33,620 nucleotides of DNA from a bacterium 1XD21-70 (lineage in GTDB: Bacteria; Bacillota; Clostridia; Lachnospirales; Lachnospiraceae), in assembly GCA_003669055.1 (NCBI GenBank), contig RAYB01000050.1, positions 1 through 33,620 on the forward strand, in the 5' to 3' direction. The position numbers were made by a program, and so were the translations under genes. The notes below the pieces were generated by a model. The model searched no databases. It was given only the letters and a program-made list of their open reading frames with translations, and was not told the origin of the DNA. Below, piece by piece: positions 1 to 8,284 of this stretch. How positions within the stretch are numbered: the first letter of the stretch is position 1; each line of letters opens with the position of its first letter.

Positions 1-264
1 AAATGCAGGCACCCCTCATTGTCCCCCGCCCCTGCCTCCTCTCCCCCCCTATGCGCTCGCCCTGCCGTGCCTCCCCCTGGGCTGCTTTAATTTCTGCCGT
101 TGCTGTTTAGTGTACACCATATACGTCAAGTGGCATCTATATTGGCAAACGCCAAAAGATGTCACTTGGGTCTAGACACTAGCTTTGCCAACTAAGAATC
201 ACGCAGCAGAAGGAAAGGGAGATAAGGAAAATAAAAGAACGTAATGGCAGCCAGTACAGCAGCG
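1..264. other. Gene-free leader region
   Basis: I see no supportable gene here. The first 90 bases are strongly C-rich on the plus strand, and the reading frames on either strand show no recognisable protein and no ribosome binding site. The only structure I can support is the short inverted repeat at 127-168. The first six bases resemble the edge of the long-hairpin core described at 265-463, which is discussed as a finding. Confidence 0.5.
127..168. repeat. Short imperfect hairpin
   Basis: The left arm begins CAAGTGGCATCT and the right arm ends AGATGTCACTTG. An inner TTGGC/GCCAA stem closes on an AAAC loop. The arms are complementary apart from one G-T type mismatch and a small bulge. No T-run follows, so it is not an obvious terminator. 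It may be an operator or an RNA structure; its role is unknown. Confidence 0.5.
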
Positions 265-463
265 TTTGTGGGAGGGGGATGGGCGGGGTGCATTTGCAGG
301 GATTTTAGGAGTTCTTAAGCTTACAGATTTTGCGTTAAAAAGAAAATGCATACTGTCTGAGCGCAGCGAGTTTATGCATTTTCTTTTTGCATTTAGCACA
401 ATCTGCAAGCTTTAGAAATCCTTCAATCCCGAAACAGCGCCCCGCCCATCCCCCTCCCACAAA
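265..463. repeat. Long-hairpin element, copy 1
   Basis: This 199-bp segment folds back on itself along nearly its whole length. The outer arms (265-288 and 440-463) are a perfect 24-bp inverted repeat made of G-rich/C-rich sequence. The inner arms (337-352 and 373-388) are a perfect 16-bp inverted repeat ending in ATGCATA. They close on the 20-nt loop CTGTCTGAGCGCAGCGAGTT. The middle sections pair imperfectly. The core is homologous to the element at 26969-27237, which lies in the opposite orientation, but the outer arms are unrelated in sequence. It encodes no protein. It sits just upstream of the promoter of the phosphate transporter gene. I do not recognise it as a named family. Confidence 0.8.
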
Positions 464-516
464 AGCGTCCCTTTATACGGGAATGGGTTGAAATAGAAGC
501 GTATTCTGTGGTATTA

Positions 517-546
517 TTGACATGATTTTGCTTTTTATGGTGCAAT
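517..546 (+). promoter_or_regulatory. Possible sigma-A promoter of Na/Pi cotransporter gene
   Basis: A perfect -35 box TTGACA (517-522) is followed after 18 bp by TGCAAT (541-546), a 4-of-6 match to the -10 consensus. It lies about 55 bp before the chosen start codon, a suitable distance. The weak -10 makes this tentative. Confidence 0.4.
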
Positions 547-600
547 ATCGGGAGAAGAGAAAATGAAGGCGTGGGCAAAAGGACGGATAGGGAGAGAAGC

Positions 601-2268
601 ATGACGATTAGCGATATTTCAAATGGTTTTGGTTTTTTGGGCGGCTTGGGCATGTTTTTGTATGGCATGAGCATTATGGCAGATGGGATGCAGAAGACGG
701 CGGGAAGCCGGATGAGCAGCTTTTTAGGGATGCTGACGAACAACCGTTTCCTGGCGGTTGTGCTGGGAGCGCTGATAACGGCGATCATCCAGAGCAGCGG
801 CGCCACTACGGTGATGGTGGTGGGGTTCGTCAGCGCCGGGGTTTTAAATTTGTCCCAGGCCGTGGGGGTGATCATGGGCGCCAATATCGGAACCACGATC
901 ACGGCATGGATCGTATCCATGAGCCAGTTAGGGGATGCCTTTGAGATTATGAAGCCCAGCTTTTATGCACCGCTGATTATCGGGGTGGGGGCGCTTTTGC
1001 TGGTTTTTGCCAAGGGGCAGAGAAAGAAGACGGTCGGGGAGATCATGATCGGGCTGGGGCTTTTGTTCACCGGCCTGGATTTTATGTCCGGCTCTATCAG
1101 CCCTTATACGGAAGCACCCATTTTTGCGGATGCTTTTGCGCTGCTGGGAGGGAATCCGCTGCTGGGGATGGCCATCGGGGCGGTGGTGACGGCTCTTTTG
1201 CAGAGTTCCTCGGCATCGGTAGGTATTTTACAGACCCTTGCCATGAACGGGGTAGTGACCACGAATGCGGCAATCTATATCACCCTGGGGCAGAACATCG
1301 GCTCTTGTGTCACGGCGATGCTCTCGAGCGCAGGCGCTTCCCGGACAGCGAGGAGGGCGGCCGTGATGCACCTGGCTTTTAATATGATTGGCGCGGTGGT
1401 ATTTGGCGTGCTTGGCTTTGTGGTGTTTGCCGTGCTGCCTGCTTATGCCTCTTCCCATATCAGCGCCGTGCAGATATCCATGTTCCACACGGTGTTTAAC
1501 CTGACGATGACGGCTCTTTTGTTCCCCTTTGGGGACTGGCTGGTAAAGCTTTCCGGCATAGTGGTGAAGGGGGCGGAAAAGATGCCGGAAGGCGATAAGG
1601 AGACGGCAGCGACGATCAGGCATTTGGATGAACGTATTTTTGAATCCCCGGCTTTTGCGGTGGAGACGGCGGCGCTGGAGGTTGTCCATATGGGCCAGAT
1701 CACCATGAAGAACGTAAAACGTTCGCTGGATGCCGTTTTTACCGGCAACCTGGAGCAGATAAAGGATGTGTATAAAACAGAAAAAACAATAGATAATATG
1801 GAAAAGATGCTGACAGAATACCTGATTAAGGTAGATAACCTGTCCCTGACAGAACGCCAGAAACGGGTGGTCAACAATCTGTTTTACAGTGTCAGCGACA
1901 TTGAGAGGATCGGCGACCATGCGGAGAACATGGCAGAACAGGCAGAATACCTGACAGAGCATGGCCTGGATTTTACCGAGACAGGGATGCAGGACTTAAA
2001 AGATATCAGCAGCAGTGTGATCAAATCTTTCCAATATGCCATCGATGCGCGCCAGAACGGCAGCATGGATGCCGTGCGCAAGGTCAGCCAGTATGAAGAT
2101 GACGTGGATAGCCAGGAGGAAGAACTGCGGGAGAAACATATCGAACGCCTGTCCGCCGGTAAATGCGAGCCGTCCGCCGGTGTGGTGTTTTTAGATATTT
2201 TAAGCAGCCTGGAGCGGATCTCAGACCATGCCTATAACCTGGCCGGATACGTCAAGGATGAGTTATAA
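601..2268 (+). CDS. Na+/phosphate cotransporter family protein with PhoU-like domain
   Basis: The 555-residue protein is an inner-membrane transporter of the NptA/YjbB type, expected to move inorganic phosphate with sodium. Two Na/Pi cotransporter repeats are visible: the first has IIQSSGATTV near residue 60 and the second LLQSSSASVG near residue 205, the paired QSS motifs of this family. About eight to nine hydrophobic segments occupy residues 8-320. The last 200 residues are a PhoU-like helical domain with repeated ERIGDHAENM and ERISDHAYNL motifs, typical metal-binding PhoU signatures. I chose the ATG at 601 because GGGAGAG lies just upstream. A GTG at 571 in the same frame would add ten charged residues and has no better site. 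The gene stands alone; no phosphate regulator is adjacent. Family assignment is firm, but the exact substrate is inferred. Confidence 0.92.
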   Translation: MTISDISNGFGFLGGLGMFLYGMSIMADGMQKTAGSRMSSFLGMLTNNRFLAVVLGALITAIIQSSGATTVMVVGFVSAGVLNLSQAVGVIMGANIGTTITAWIVSMSQLGDAFEIMKPSFYAPLIIGVGALLLVFAKGQRKKTVGEIMIGLGLLFTGLDFMSGSISPYTEAPIFADAFALLGGNPLLGMAIGAVVTALLQSSSASVGILQTLAMNGVVTTNAAIYITLGQNIGSCVTAMLSSAGASRTARRAAVMHLAFNMIGAVVFGVLGFVVFAVLPAYASSHISAVQISMFHTVFNLTMTALLFPFGDWLVKLSGIVVKGAEKMPEGDKETAATIRHLDERIFESPAFAVETAALEVVHMGQITMKNVKRSLDAVFTGNLEQIKDVYKTEKTIDNMEKMLTEYLIKVDNLSLTERQKRVVNNLFYSVSDIERIGDHAENMAEQAEYLTEHGLDFTETGMQDLKDISSSVIKSFQYAIDARQNGSMDAVRKVSQYEDDVDSQEEELREKHIERLSAGKCEPSAGVVFLDILSSLERISDHAYNLAGYVKDEL

Positions 2269-2338
2269 AGAAACGGGAGCCGGAGAGCCGATTCTTTAAA
2301 AAAGATTCATAAAGACAGGTGAAATGGCAAAAAAACTC

Positions 2339-2367
2339 TTGCTATTTTGTCCATAATTGGGTAAAAT
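2339..2367 (+). promoter_or_regulatory. Sigma-A promoter of gap
   Basis: TTGCTA (2339-2344) and TAAAAT (2362-2367) are separated by exactly 17 bp, close to the vegetative consensus. The resulting leader is about 60 nt. It contains two copies of TTTAACAATC (2389-2398 and 2407-2416) 18 bp apart, which could be a regulator site or a stability element. Confidence 0.6.
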
Positions 2368-2431
2368 AGGAAGCAAGGTTGATTATAATTTAACAATCAA
2401 TAATTTTTTAACAATCTAGGAGGAATTGATT

Positions 2432-3460
2432 ATGGCAGTAAAAGTAGCAATCAATGGTTTTGGACGTATCGGCCGTCTGGCATTCAGGCAGATGTTCGGG
2501 GCAGAGGGGTATGAGGTTGTAGCCATCAACGATCTGACCGATCCGAAGATGCTGGCTCATTTGCTGAAGTATGATACTGCCCAGGGCGGATATGCAGGCC
2601 ATATCGGCGAGGGCAAGCATACTGTTGAGGCCGGGGAAGATTCCATTACCGTAGATGGAAAGACCATCCGGATTTACGCGGAGAAGGACGCTGCGAATCT
2701 TCCGTGGGGAGAGATCGGCGTTGACGTAGTTCTGGAGTGTACCGGCTTCTACACCTCCAAGGCGAAATCCCAGGCTCACATTGATGCCGGCGCCAAGAAG
2801 GTTGTTATTTCCGCACCGGCTGGCAATGACCTGCCGACCATCGTATTCAGCGTAAATGAGGACACCCTGACCAAGGATGACACCATCATCTCCGCCGCTT
2901 CCTGCACCACCAACTGCCTGGCTCCGATGGCGAAGGCACTGAATGACTATGCTCCGATCCAGTCCGGTATCATGAGCACCATCCATGCTTACACCGGTGA
3001 CCAGATGATCCTGGACGGCCCGCACAGAAAAGGTGATTTGAGAAGGGCAAGAGCAGGTGCTGCCAATATCGTTCCGAACTCCACCGGCGCTGCTAAGGCA
3101 ATCGGCTTGGTTATCCCGGAATTGAACGGCAAGCTGATCGGCTCCGCACAGCGTGTTCCGGTTCCGACCGGCTCCACCACTATCCTGACTGCAGTTGTCA
3201 AGGGTGCCGATGTGACCAAGGAAGGCATCAATGCTGCTATGAAGGCTGCTGCTTCCGCATCTTACGGCTACAATGAGGATCCGATCGTTTCTTCCGACGT
3301 TATCGGGATGAAGTACGGTTCCCTGTTCGATGCAACCCAGACCATGGTTGCCAAGATTGCAGACGACCTGTACGAGGTTCAGGTAGTTTCATGGTACGAC
3401 AATGAGAATTCCTACACCAGCCAGATGGTAAGAACCATTAAGTACTTCGCTGAACTGTAA
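2432..3460 (+). CDS. gap: Glyceraldehyde-3-phosphate dehydrogenase, type I
   Basis: This cytosolic enzyme oxidises glyceraldehyde-3-phosphate to 1,3-bisphosphoglycerate with NAD+. The 342-residue protein opens with the NAD-binding motif INGFGRIGR (residues 7-15). An aspartate in AINDLTD favours NAD over NADP. The catalytic cysteine is C158 in SAASCTTN, and the C-terminal WYDNENSY motif is intact. I chose ATG 2432 because AGGAGG lies at 2418-2423 with ideal spacing; two extra codons upstream (TTG) are unlikely to be used. It is followed by its own terminator, then by pgk and tpiA on the same strand. The uniform codon choice fits very high expression. No CggR-type repressor gene precedes it. 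Confidence 0.98.
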   Translation: MAVKVAINGFGRIGRLAFRQMFGAEGYEVVAINDLTDPKMLAHLLKYDTAQGGYAGHIGEGKHTVEAGEDSITVDGKTIRIYAEKDAANLPWGEIGVDVVLECTGFYTSKAKSQAHIDAGAKKVVISAPAGNDLPTIVFSVNEDTLTKDDTIISAASCTTNCLAPMAKALNDYAPIQSGIMSTIHAYTGDQMILDGPHRKGDLRRARAGAANIVPNSTGAAKAIGLVIPELNGKLIGSAQRVPVPTGSTTILTAVVKGADVTKEGINAAMKAAASASYGYNEDPIVSSDVIGMKYGSLFDATQTMVAKIADDLYEVQVVSWYDNENSYTSQMVRTIKYFAEL

Positions 3461-3485
3461 TTTAGGGCAGAGTAAGGCTCAGGCG

Positions 3486-3517
3486 GGGTCCGGTCTTGAC
3501 AAGGACCGGACCCTTTT
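3486..3517 (+). terminator. Rho-independent terminator after gap
   Basis: The perfect 10-bp stem GGGTCCGGTC/GACCGGACCC closes on an 8-nt loop and is followed by TTTT. It lies 25 bp after the gap stop codon, so gap can be transcribed apart from pgk. Confidence 0.85.
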
Positions 3518-3533
3518 CACTTGTTTTGGCGGG

Positions 3534-3587
3534 AATCCGGCTTGCGGGTGCCCTGCCAGGCATGCCGGCAGGGCATTTGGCCGGATT
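3534..3587. repeat. Nested inverted repeat in the pgk leader
   Basis: The outer arms AATCCGGC (3534-3541) and GCCGGATT (3580-3587) enclose a second hairpin, TGCCCTGCC/GGCAGGGCA (3549-3557 and 3567-3575). No T-run follows, so it is not a standard terminator. It ends 27 bp before the pgk start and could be a 5' RNA stabiliser or processing site between gap and pgk. Confidence 0.55.
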
Positions 3588-3614
3588 GATCATAAGAAAG
3601 GGGTATTTACAGAT

Positions 3615-4841
3615 ATGCTGAATAAAAAGACCGTAGATGATTTGAAGAATTTAGAGGGGAAGAAGGTGCTGGTGCGCTGCGACTTCAATGTACCGCTGAA
3701 AAACGGCGTGATCTCCGACGAGACCCGTATAGTGGCGGCACTGCCCACCATCCAGAAGCTGATTGGCAAAGGCGCGAAGGTGATCCTCTGCTCCCACTTA
3801 GGAAAAGTAAAGAACGGCCCGAATGAGGGGGAATCCCTGGCTCCGGTTGCCAAGAGGCTGTCAGAGAAGCTTGGCAAGGATGTGGTATTCGTATCCGATT
3901 ACAATGTGACCGGCGAGGCCGCTACCCAGGCAGTTGCGGGGATGGGGGACGGCGATGTGGTGCTGCTGCAGAATACCCGTTTCCGCGGCAAAGAAGAGAC
4001 CAAGAACGGCGAGGAGTTCAGCAAGGAACTGGCTGACCTGGCTGACGACTATGTATGCGATGCTTTTGGCTCTTCCCACCGTGCACATGCCTCCGTGGAA
4101 GGCGTTACCAAGTTTATCACGGCTAAGGGCGGCACCAATGCAGTGGGTTATCTGATGCAGAAAGAGATTGACTTTTTGGGCAATGCCGTTGAGAACCCGG
4201 TAAGGCCTTTCGTGGCTATCTTAGGTGGCGCTAAAGTGGCGGATAAGCTGAACGTAATCTCCAACCTGCTGGAGAAATGCGACACCCTGATCATCGGCGG
4301 CGGCATGGCATTTACCTTTTTGAAGGCTCAGGGCAAGGGAGTGGGCGATTCCCTGGTAGATGACAGCAAGATTGATTACTGCAAAGAGATGATGGAGAAG
4401 GCCGAGAAGCTGGGCAAGAAGCTTCTGCTGCCGGTTGACACTACGATTGCGGCTGCTTTCCCGGATCCGATCGATGGGCCGGTAGAGGTAGAGGTGGTCG
4501 CTTCCGATGCGATCCCGGCTGACAAGCAGGGCCTGGACATCGGGCCGAAGACGGCAGAACTGTATGCAGAGGCAGTGAAGACGGCCAAGACGGTTGTCTG
4601 GAACGGGCCGATGGGCGTATTTGAGAATCCGGTTCTGGCGAAAGGGACGATTGCGGTTGCCAAGGCGCTTGCAGAGACGGAAGCGACCACGATCATTGGC
4701 GGCGGCGATTCCGCAGCGGCGATGAACCAGCTGGGGTTTGCCGATAAGGTAAGCCACATTTCGACCGGCGGCGGCGCTTCCCTGGAATTCTTGGAGGGTA
4801 AGGTGCTTCCTGGTGTGGCGGCAGCCGATGACAAGGATTGA
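3615..4841 (+). CDS. pgk: Phosphoglycerate kinase
   Basis: The enzyme transfers phosphate from 1,3-bisphosphoglycerate to ADP and makes ATP in lower glycolysis. The 408-residue protein has the usual family length. The N-terminal substrate-binding motif VRCDFNVPL is near residue 20, LCSHLGK near 60, and LQNTRFR near 117. The C-terminal nucleotide-binding domain has WNGPMGVFE near residue 330 and the glycine-rich GGGDSAAA near 370. The start is supported by AAAGGGG about ten bases upstream. tpiA begins 37 bp later on the same strand, and the pair is probably cotranscribed. Confidence 0.98.
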   Translation: MLNKKTVDDLKNLEGKKVLVRCDFNVPLKNGVISDETRIVAALPTIQKLIGKGAKVILCSHLGKVKNGPNEGESLAPVAKRLSEKLGKDVVFVSDYNVTGEAATQAVAGMGDGDVVLLQNTRFRGKEETKNGEEFSKELADLADDYVCDAFGSSHRAHASVEGVTKFITAKGGTNAVGYLMQKEIDFLGNAVENPVRPFVAILGGAKVADKLNVISNLLEKCDTLIIGGGMAFTFLKAQGKGVGDSLVDDSKIDYCKEMMEKAEKLGKKLLLPVDTTIAAAFPDPIDGPVEVEVVASDAIPADKQGLDIGPKTAELYAEAVKTAKTVVWNGPMGVFENPVLAKGTIAVAKALAETEATTIIGGGDSAAAMNQLGFADKVSHISTGGGASLEFLEGKVLPGVAAADDKD

Positions 4842-4878
4842 AGAACCATAAAGTAATCGATAAAGGAAGGATAAGAAG

Positions 4879-5631
4879 ATGTCCAGAAAGAAAATTGTTG
4901 CAGGCAACTGGAAGATGAACATGACCCCTACGGAGGCCGTTGCCCTGGTGAACGAGTTAAAGCCGTTAGTAGCCAATGACGAGGTAGATGTAGTATTCTG
5001 TGTACCGGCGATCGACATTATCCCTGCCATGGAGGCAGCCAAAGGAACCAACATCAATATCGGTGCCGAGAATATGTACTATGAGGAGAAGGGAGCCTAT
5101 ACGGGTGAGATTTCTCCTGCCATGCTGACGGATGCCGGTGTAAAATATGTGATTATCGGCCACTCTGAGAGAAGGGAATATTTTGCAGAGACGGATGTGA
5201 CGGTCAATAAGAAGGTTTTAAAGGCATTTGAGCACGGCATTACCCCGATTATCTGCTGCGGCGAATCCCTGACGCAGAGGGAGCAGGGGATTACCATTGA
5301 CTGGATCCGCCAGCAGATCAAGATTGCATTCCTGAATGTGGCTGCTGACCAGGCAAAGAAGGCTGTGATTGCTTATGAGCCGATCTGGGCGATCGGCACC
5401 GGCAAGGTGGCAACCACCGAGCAGGCCCAGGAGGTCTGTGCAGCGATCCGTGTGTGCATTGGGGAACTCTATGACGAGGCTACGGCAGAGGCGATCCGGA
5501 TTCAGTACGGCGGTTCCGTATCAGGCAGCAGTGCCCCGGAACTGTTTGCACAGCCGGATATCGACGGCGGCCTGGTAGGCGGCGCCTCCCTGAAGCCAGA
5601 TTTTGGAAAGATTGTCAATTACAACAAATAA
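4879..5631 (+). CDS. tpiA: Triosephosphate isomerase
   Basis: The enzyme interconverts dihydroxyacetone phosphate and glyceraldehyde-3-phosphate. The 250-residue TIM barrel has all key residues: K12 in GNWKMN, the catalytic histidine in IIGHSERR near residue 95, the catalytic glutamate in [11 protein letters not shown] near 167, and the phosphate-binding YGGSVSG near 210. GGAAGGAT upstream gives a ribosome binding site. It completes gap-pgk-tpiA. The phosphoglycerate mutase and enolase genes that often follow in Firmicutes are absent; a sensor kinase gene follows instead. Confidence 0.98.
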   Translation: MSRKKIVAGNWKMNMTPTEAVALVNELKPLVANDEVDVVFCVPAIDIIPAMEAAKGTNINIGAENMYYEEKGAYTGEISPAMLTDAGVKYVIIGHSERREYFAETDVTVNKKVLKAFEHGITPIICCGESLTQREQGITIDWIRQQIKIAFLNVAADQAKKAVIAYEPIWAIGTGKVATTEQAQEVCAAIRVCIGELYDEATAEAIRIQYGGSVSGSSAPELFAQPDIDGGLVGGASLKPDFGKIVNYNK

Positions 5632-5643
5632 GAATATTTTCCG

Positions 5644-5673
5644 GGGCGGGGGGCGCGGCGCTTCCCGCCCTGT
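5644..5673 (+). terminator. Weak terminator-like hairpin after tpiA
   Basis: GGGCGGG (5644-5650) pairs with CCCGCCC (5664-5670) across a 13-nt GC-rich loop. The hairpin is followed only by TGTTT, so the U-tract is poor and termination is uncertain. Confidence 0.4.
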
Positions 5674-5708
5674 TTGCCGGATTTAAAAATATGCACATGA
5701 GAGAACCG

Positions 5709-6806
5709 ATGGATAAAAAAATATTGCTGATGAATTTTCTGACAACGGTCGGCATTTTTGTCATTGCGACTCTGCTGGCAGTCGCATTTTTTCATTATAG
5801 CCGCAATTCCACAAGCGTGGCCATTATTTATGTCCTTGCCGTTATGCTGGTTGCCAGGTATACCAGCGGATATGTGCCGGGGGTTGTGGCCTCGTTTTTG
5901 GGCGTTGCCTGTGTGAACTATGTGTTTACGTATCCTTTTATGCATCTGAATTTCAGCATTGACGGGTACCCGGTGACCTTTGTCGCCATGGCGGTCATAT
6001 CAGGCCTGACAAGCATGCTGACCACCCAGTCTAAGAAGCAGAACCAGATCCTGAATGAGCAGGAAAAATTCCTGATGGAGGCAGAGAAGGAGACCATGCG
6101 TGCCAACCTGCTGCGTGCAGTGTCCCATGACTTGAGGACGCCCCTGACAGGGATCATAGGGATGGCAGATGCGTACCTGGCAGACAGTGGGCGCTTGACA
6201 GAAGACGAAAAATCGTATATGGTAAGAAGCATCAGCGAGGATGCTAACTGGCTTCTCAATATGGTAGAGAACCTTTTATCCGTCACCAGGATCCGCGTGG
6301 GGGGAACCCGGGTCAATACCAGCCCGGAACCGCTGGAGGAAGTGGTCTCGGAAGCAGTACAGCGCCTGAGGAAACGTCTGCCGCAGGCAAAGGTACAGGT
6401 TCAGGTGCCGGAAGAATTTTTGATGGTTCCTATGGATGCAATGCTGATTGAGCAGGTGATCATCAATCTGCTGGAGAATGCGGTGTACCATTCCGGGACA
6501 GAAAAGATTGACCTGTATGTGGTCAGGGAGGAGGAGTGTGTGTCATTCCATATCCGTGACTATGGCAGGGGGATTGCCCCGGAACGCCTGGAAGTAATCT
6601 TTGACGGCGGGGGGACGGAAGGGAACGAGAGCGGGGATTCGCACCGGGGGATGGGGATCGGGCTGAGCATCTGCAAGACGATCATCCACGCCCATGAGGG
6701 AAGCATCCATGTGAATAACTGGGAGCAGGGCGCTGAATTTATTTTTACATTACCATTGAGAGAGGATAAAGGCAATGGCAAACAGACAAACCATTTTGGT
6801 TATTGA
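5709..6806 (+). CDS. Sensor histidine kinase, KdpD C-terminal-like (DUF4118)
   Basis: This membrane kinase should autophosphorylate and pass phosphate to the next gene product. Four membrane segments within residues 8-105 form a DUF4118 module as in the centre of KdpD. HisKA follows, with the phosphoacceptor H140 in AVSHDLRTPL. The HATPase_c domain has its N box INLLENAVYHS, and the G boxes RDYGRGI and MGIGLSICK. The large N-terminal KdpD and Usp domains of classical KdpD are absent, so the protein is only 365 residues. I prefer ATG 5709 because GAGAG precedes it; ATGs at 5691 and 5697 lack a site. It overlaps the response regulator by 32 bp, which implies translational coupling. No kdpFABC is nearby, so a potassium role is not shown. 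Confidence 0.9.
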   Translation: MDKKILLMNFLTTVGIFVIATLLAVAFFHYSRNSTSVAIIYVLAVMLVARYTSGYVPGVVASFLGVACVNYVFTYPFMHLNFSIDGYPVTFVAMAVISGLTSMLTTQSKKQNQILNEQEKFLMEAEKETMRANLLRAVSHDLRTPLTGIIGMADAYLADSGRLTEDEKSYMVRSISEDANWLLNMVENLLSVTRIRVGGTRVNTSPEPLEEVVSEAVQRLRKRLPQAKVQVQVPEEFLMVPMDAMLIEQVIINLLENAVYHSGTEKIDLYVVREEECVSFHIRDYGRGIAPERLEVIFDGGGTEGNESGDSHRGMGIGLSICKTIIHAHEGSIHVNNWEQGAEFIFTLPLREDKGNGKQTNHFGY

Positions 6807-7470
6807 GGATGAGAAAACCATTGGGAATTATATCGAGACCATTCTGCTGTCCAACGAATACAAGGTGCTGCGCGCGATGAACGGGACGACAGGGCTTTCT
6901 TTGTGCACCTCGCACCACCCGGAGGTGGTTCTTTTGGATCTGGGGCTTCCGGACATCGACGGGATGGAGGTTTTGCAGCGAATCCGCGGATTTTCCGGCA
7001 TCCCTATTATCGTGATCTCGGCGCGCAGCCAGGAGAAGGAGAAGGTGGAAGCCCTCGACAGCGGGGCAGATGACTACATCACCAAACCATTTGGGGCGGA
7101 GGAACTCTTAGCAAGGATCCGCACTGCGCTGCGCCACCAGCTGCACGTGGGGAAGGGGCAGATGCAGCCGCCGGTGTACTCCAGGGACGGACTGGTGATT
7201 GATTTTGAACGGCGCCTGGTCACGCTTGGGGGGAATGCGATCCATCTGACGCAGATTGAGTATAAGCTGGTCTCTTTGCTGGCACAAAATGCCGGCAAGG
7301 TCCTGACCTATGATTTTATCCTGAAAGATATCTGGGGGCCGTATGCAGACACGGATAACCAGATCCTGCGGGTAAACATGGCAAATATCCGCAGGAAGCT
7401 GGAAGCAAACCCTGCGGAACCGCATTATATTTTTACGGAGATCGGTGTAGGTTACCGGATGCTGGAATAA
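6775..7470 (+). CDS. Response regulator, OmpR/KdpE family
   Basis: The 231-residue protein has a receiver domain with the acidic pocket E11-D12, phosphoacceptor D55 in LLDLGLPD and K104 in ITKPFG. An OmpR-type winged helix (roughly residues 130-228) follows and ends in the typical IFTEIGVGYRM. It should bind DNA as a dimer when phosphorylated by the upstream kinase. Its closest relatives by motif are KdpE-type regulators, but the target genes cannot be read from this window. It begins inside the kinase gene, and GAGAGG upstream serves as ribosome binding site. A lipoprotein gene converges on it with only 18 bp between the stop codons. Confidence 0.92.
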   Translation: MANRQTILVIEDEKTIGNYIETILLSNEYKVLRAMNGTTGLSLCTSHHPEVVLLDLGLPDIDGMEVLQRIRGFSGIPIIVISARSQEKEKVEALDSGADDYITKPFGAEELLARIRTALRHQLHVGKGQMQPPVYSRDGLVIDFERRLVTLGGNAIHLTQIEYKLVSLLAQNAGKVLTYDFILKDIWGPYADTDNQILRVNMANIRRKLEANPAEPHYIFTEIGVGYRMLE

Positions 7471-7481
7471 CCATGTCTTAC

Positions 7482-7504
7482 AACGGCCTTAATGGCCGCT
7501 GTTG
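7482..7504. terminator. Short convergent hairpin
   Basis: CAACGGCC and GGCCGCTGTTG flank a TTAAT loop between the response regulator and the converging lipoprotein gene. The structure overlaps the lipoprotein stop codon. There is no clear T-run on either strand, so a terminator role is only possible. Confidence 0.3.
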
Positions 7505-8106
7505 ATGACTTTCCAGCTGTCGGATTTGGAACGGCGGGCAATGCTGATGGAACGCATAGGGCTGCCTTCTGTTTTGTCCTTGCCGGTGAGGACCATATAG
7601 ATAATGATATTCCCTGGGTCGTACTCTGCCTCAATGCCGGTATTCTGGTAGAGGGGGCTGCTATCGTCTGCGGGTTGGATCTTTTCCACGCCGTCAAAGC
7701 CTATAGAACCCTCCGTGAAATAAAAACGGGCCAATTCCTCTGTCTCTGACTGTTCTGCCTCGGTCAGGGAAGCCAAGTAGGGGGGAGCCTTTAAGGTGCC
7801 GGTCTCCTCCGTCACGGCAGTGCCGGGAGCAGCGAATTCATTGGGGACAAAGGAGAGCGCATCACGTTCATCTTCCGGCAGGGACTGATACCACTCCAGC
7901 CATTTTAAAGTGTCTTCGGAAAGTTCACTTTTTATTTTGGTGATGCCGTTGAATTCTACCAGCAAATCTTCTTTGGCCGCAGCAGCCAGGACATCGGCGG
8001 ATTCGATGCTGCATGGGAGGGCGGCAGAAGAGCCGGGCTTGGCAGCTGTGCCGCAGCCGGTAAGAAGCATGGCGGCAACCGTAATCAGCAGTATTTTGGG
8101 ATGCAT
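7489..8106 (-). CDS. Predicted lipoprotein of unknown function
   Basis: I do not recognise this 205-residue protein. It has a clear type II signal peptide: a hydrophobic stretch followed by the lipobox LLTGC with the lipidated cysteine at C18. It should therefore be anchored on the outer face of the membrane. The rest is an acidic, soluble region containing EWYQSLPEDERDALSF and ending near SDSWKVINSGH. No cysteine pairs, repeats or metal motifs stand out. The start has an excellent GGAGGGG site upstream. It faces the KdpDE-like pair tail to tail and has its own extended -10 promoter. An envelope stress or ion-related role would be a guess. Confidence 0.8.
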   Translation of the reverse strand: MHPKILLITVAAMLLTGCGTAAKPGSSAALPCSIESADVLAAAAKEDLLVEFNGITKIKSELSEDTLKWLEWYQSLPEDERDALSFVPNEFAAPGTAVTEETGTLKAPPYLASLTEAEQSETEELARFYFTEGSIGFDGVEKIQPADDSSPLYQNTGIEAEYDPGNIIIYMVLTGKDKTEGSPMRSISIARRSKSDSWKVINSGH

Positions 8107-8141
8107 GGAATCCCCTCCTTGTGCATATATTCCGTGTCCCC

Positions 8142-8150
8142 ATTATACCA
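8142..8150 (-). promoter_or_regulatory. Extended -10 promoter of lipoprotein gene
   Basis: Read on the minus strand, TGGTATAAT is a perfect -10 box (8142-8147) with the TGn extension. No good -35 box lies 17 bp upstream, which is normal for extended -10 promoters. It is about 36 bp before the start codon. Confidence 0.55.
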
Positions 8151-8214
8151 ATGATACAGCAGAAAAAAATGAAGAGTTCCTTAAATTTTGAGGAATTTAC
8201 GTAAAAAGGCGCTT

Positions 8215-8237
8215 GCCGGCCATGGCGGATGGCCGGC
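8215..8237. repeat. Perfect hairpin before the DegV gene
   Basis: GCCGGCCAT (8215-8223) and ATGGCCGGC (8229-8237) form a 9-bp perfect stem with a 5-nt loop. It ends 47 bp before the chosen DegV start. There is no T-run downstream. An upstream palindromic TTCCT/AGGAA pair lies at 8177-8195. Both may be regulatory. Confidence 0.5.
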
Positions 8238-8284
8238 GGAAAAGGAAACAGAGCCGGAAACGGCGGCAGAAGGGTGTGTGGAAG

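Noticed and set aside
423-920. Minus-strand open frame of 165 codons over the hairpin element and transporter start
   Set aside because: It lies antisense to the clearly coding Na/Pi transporter, has no family pattern, and has no ribosome binding site.
4221-5057. Minus-strand open frame of 278 codons over pgk and tpiA
   Set aside because: It is a shadow of GC-rich coding sequence, with no family pattern and no start signal.
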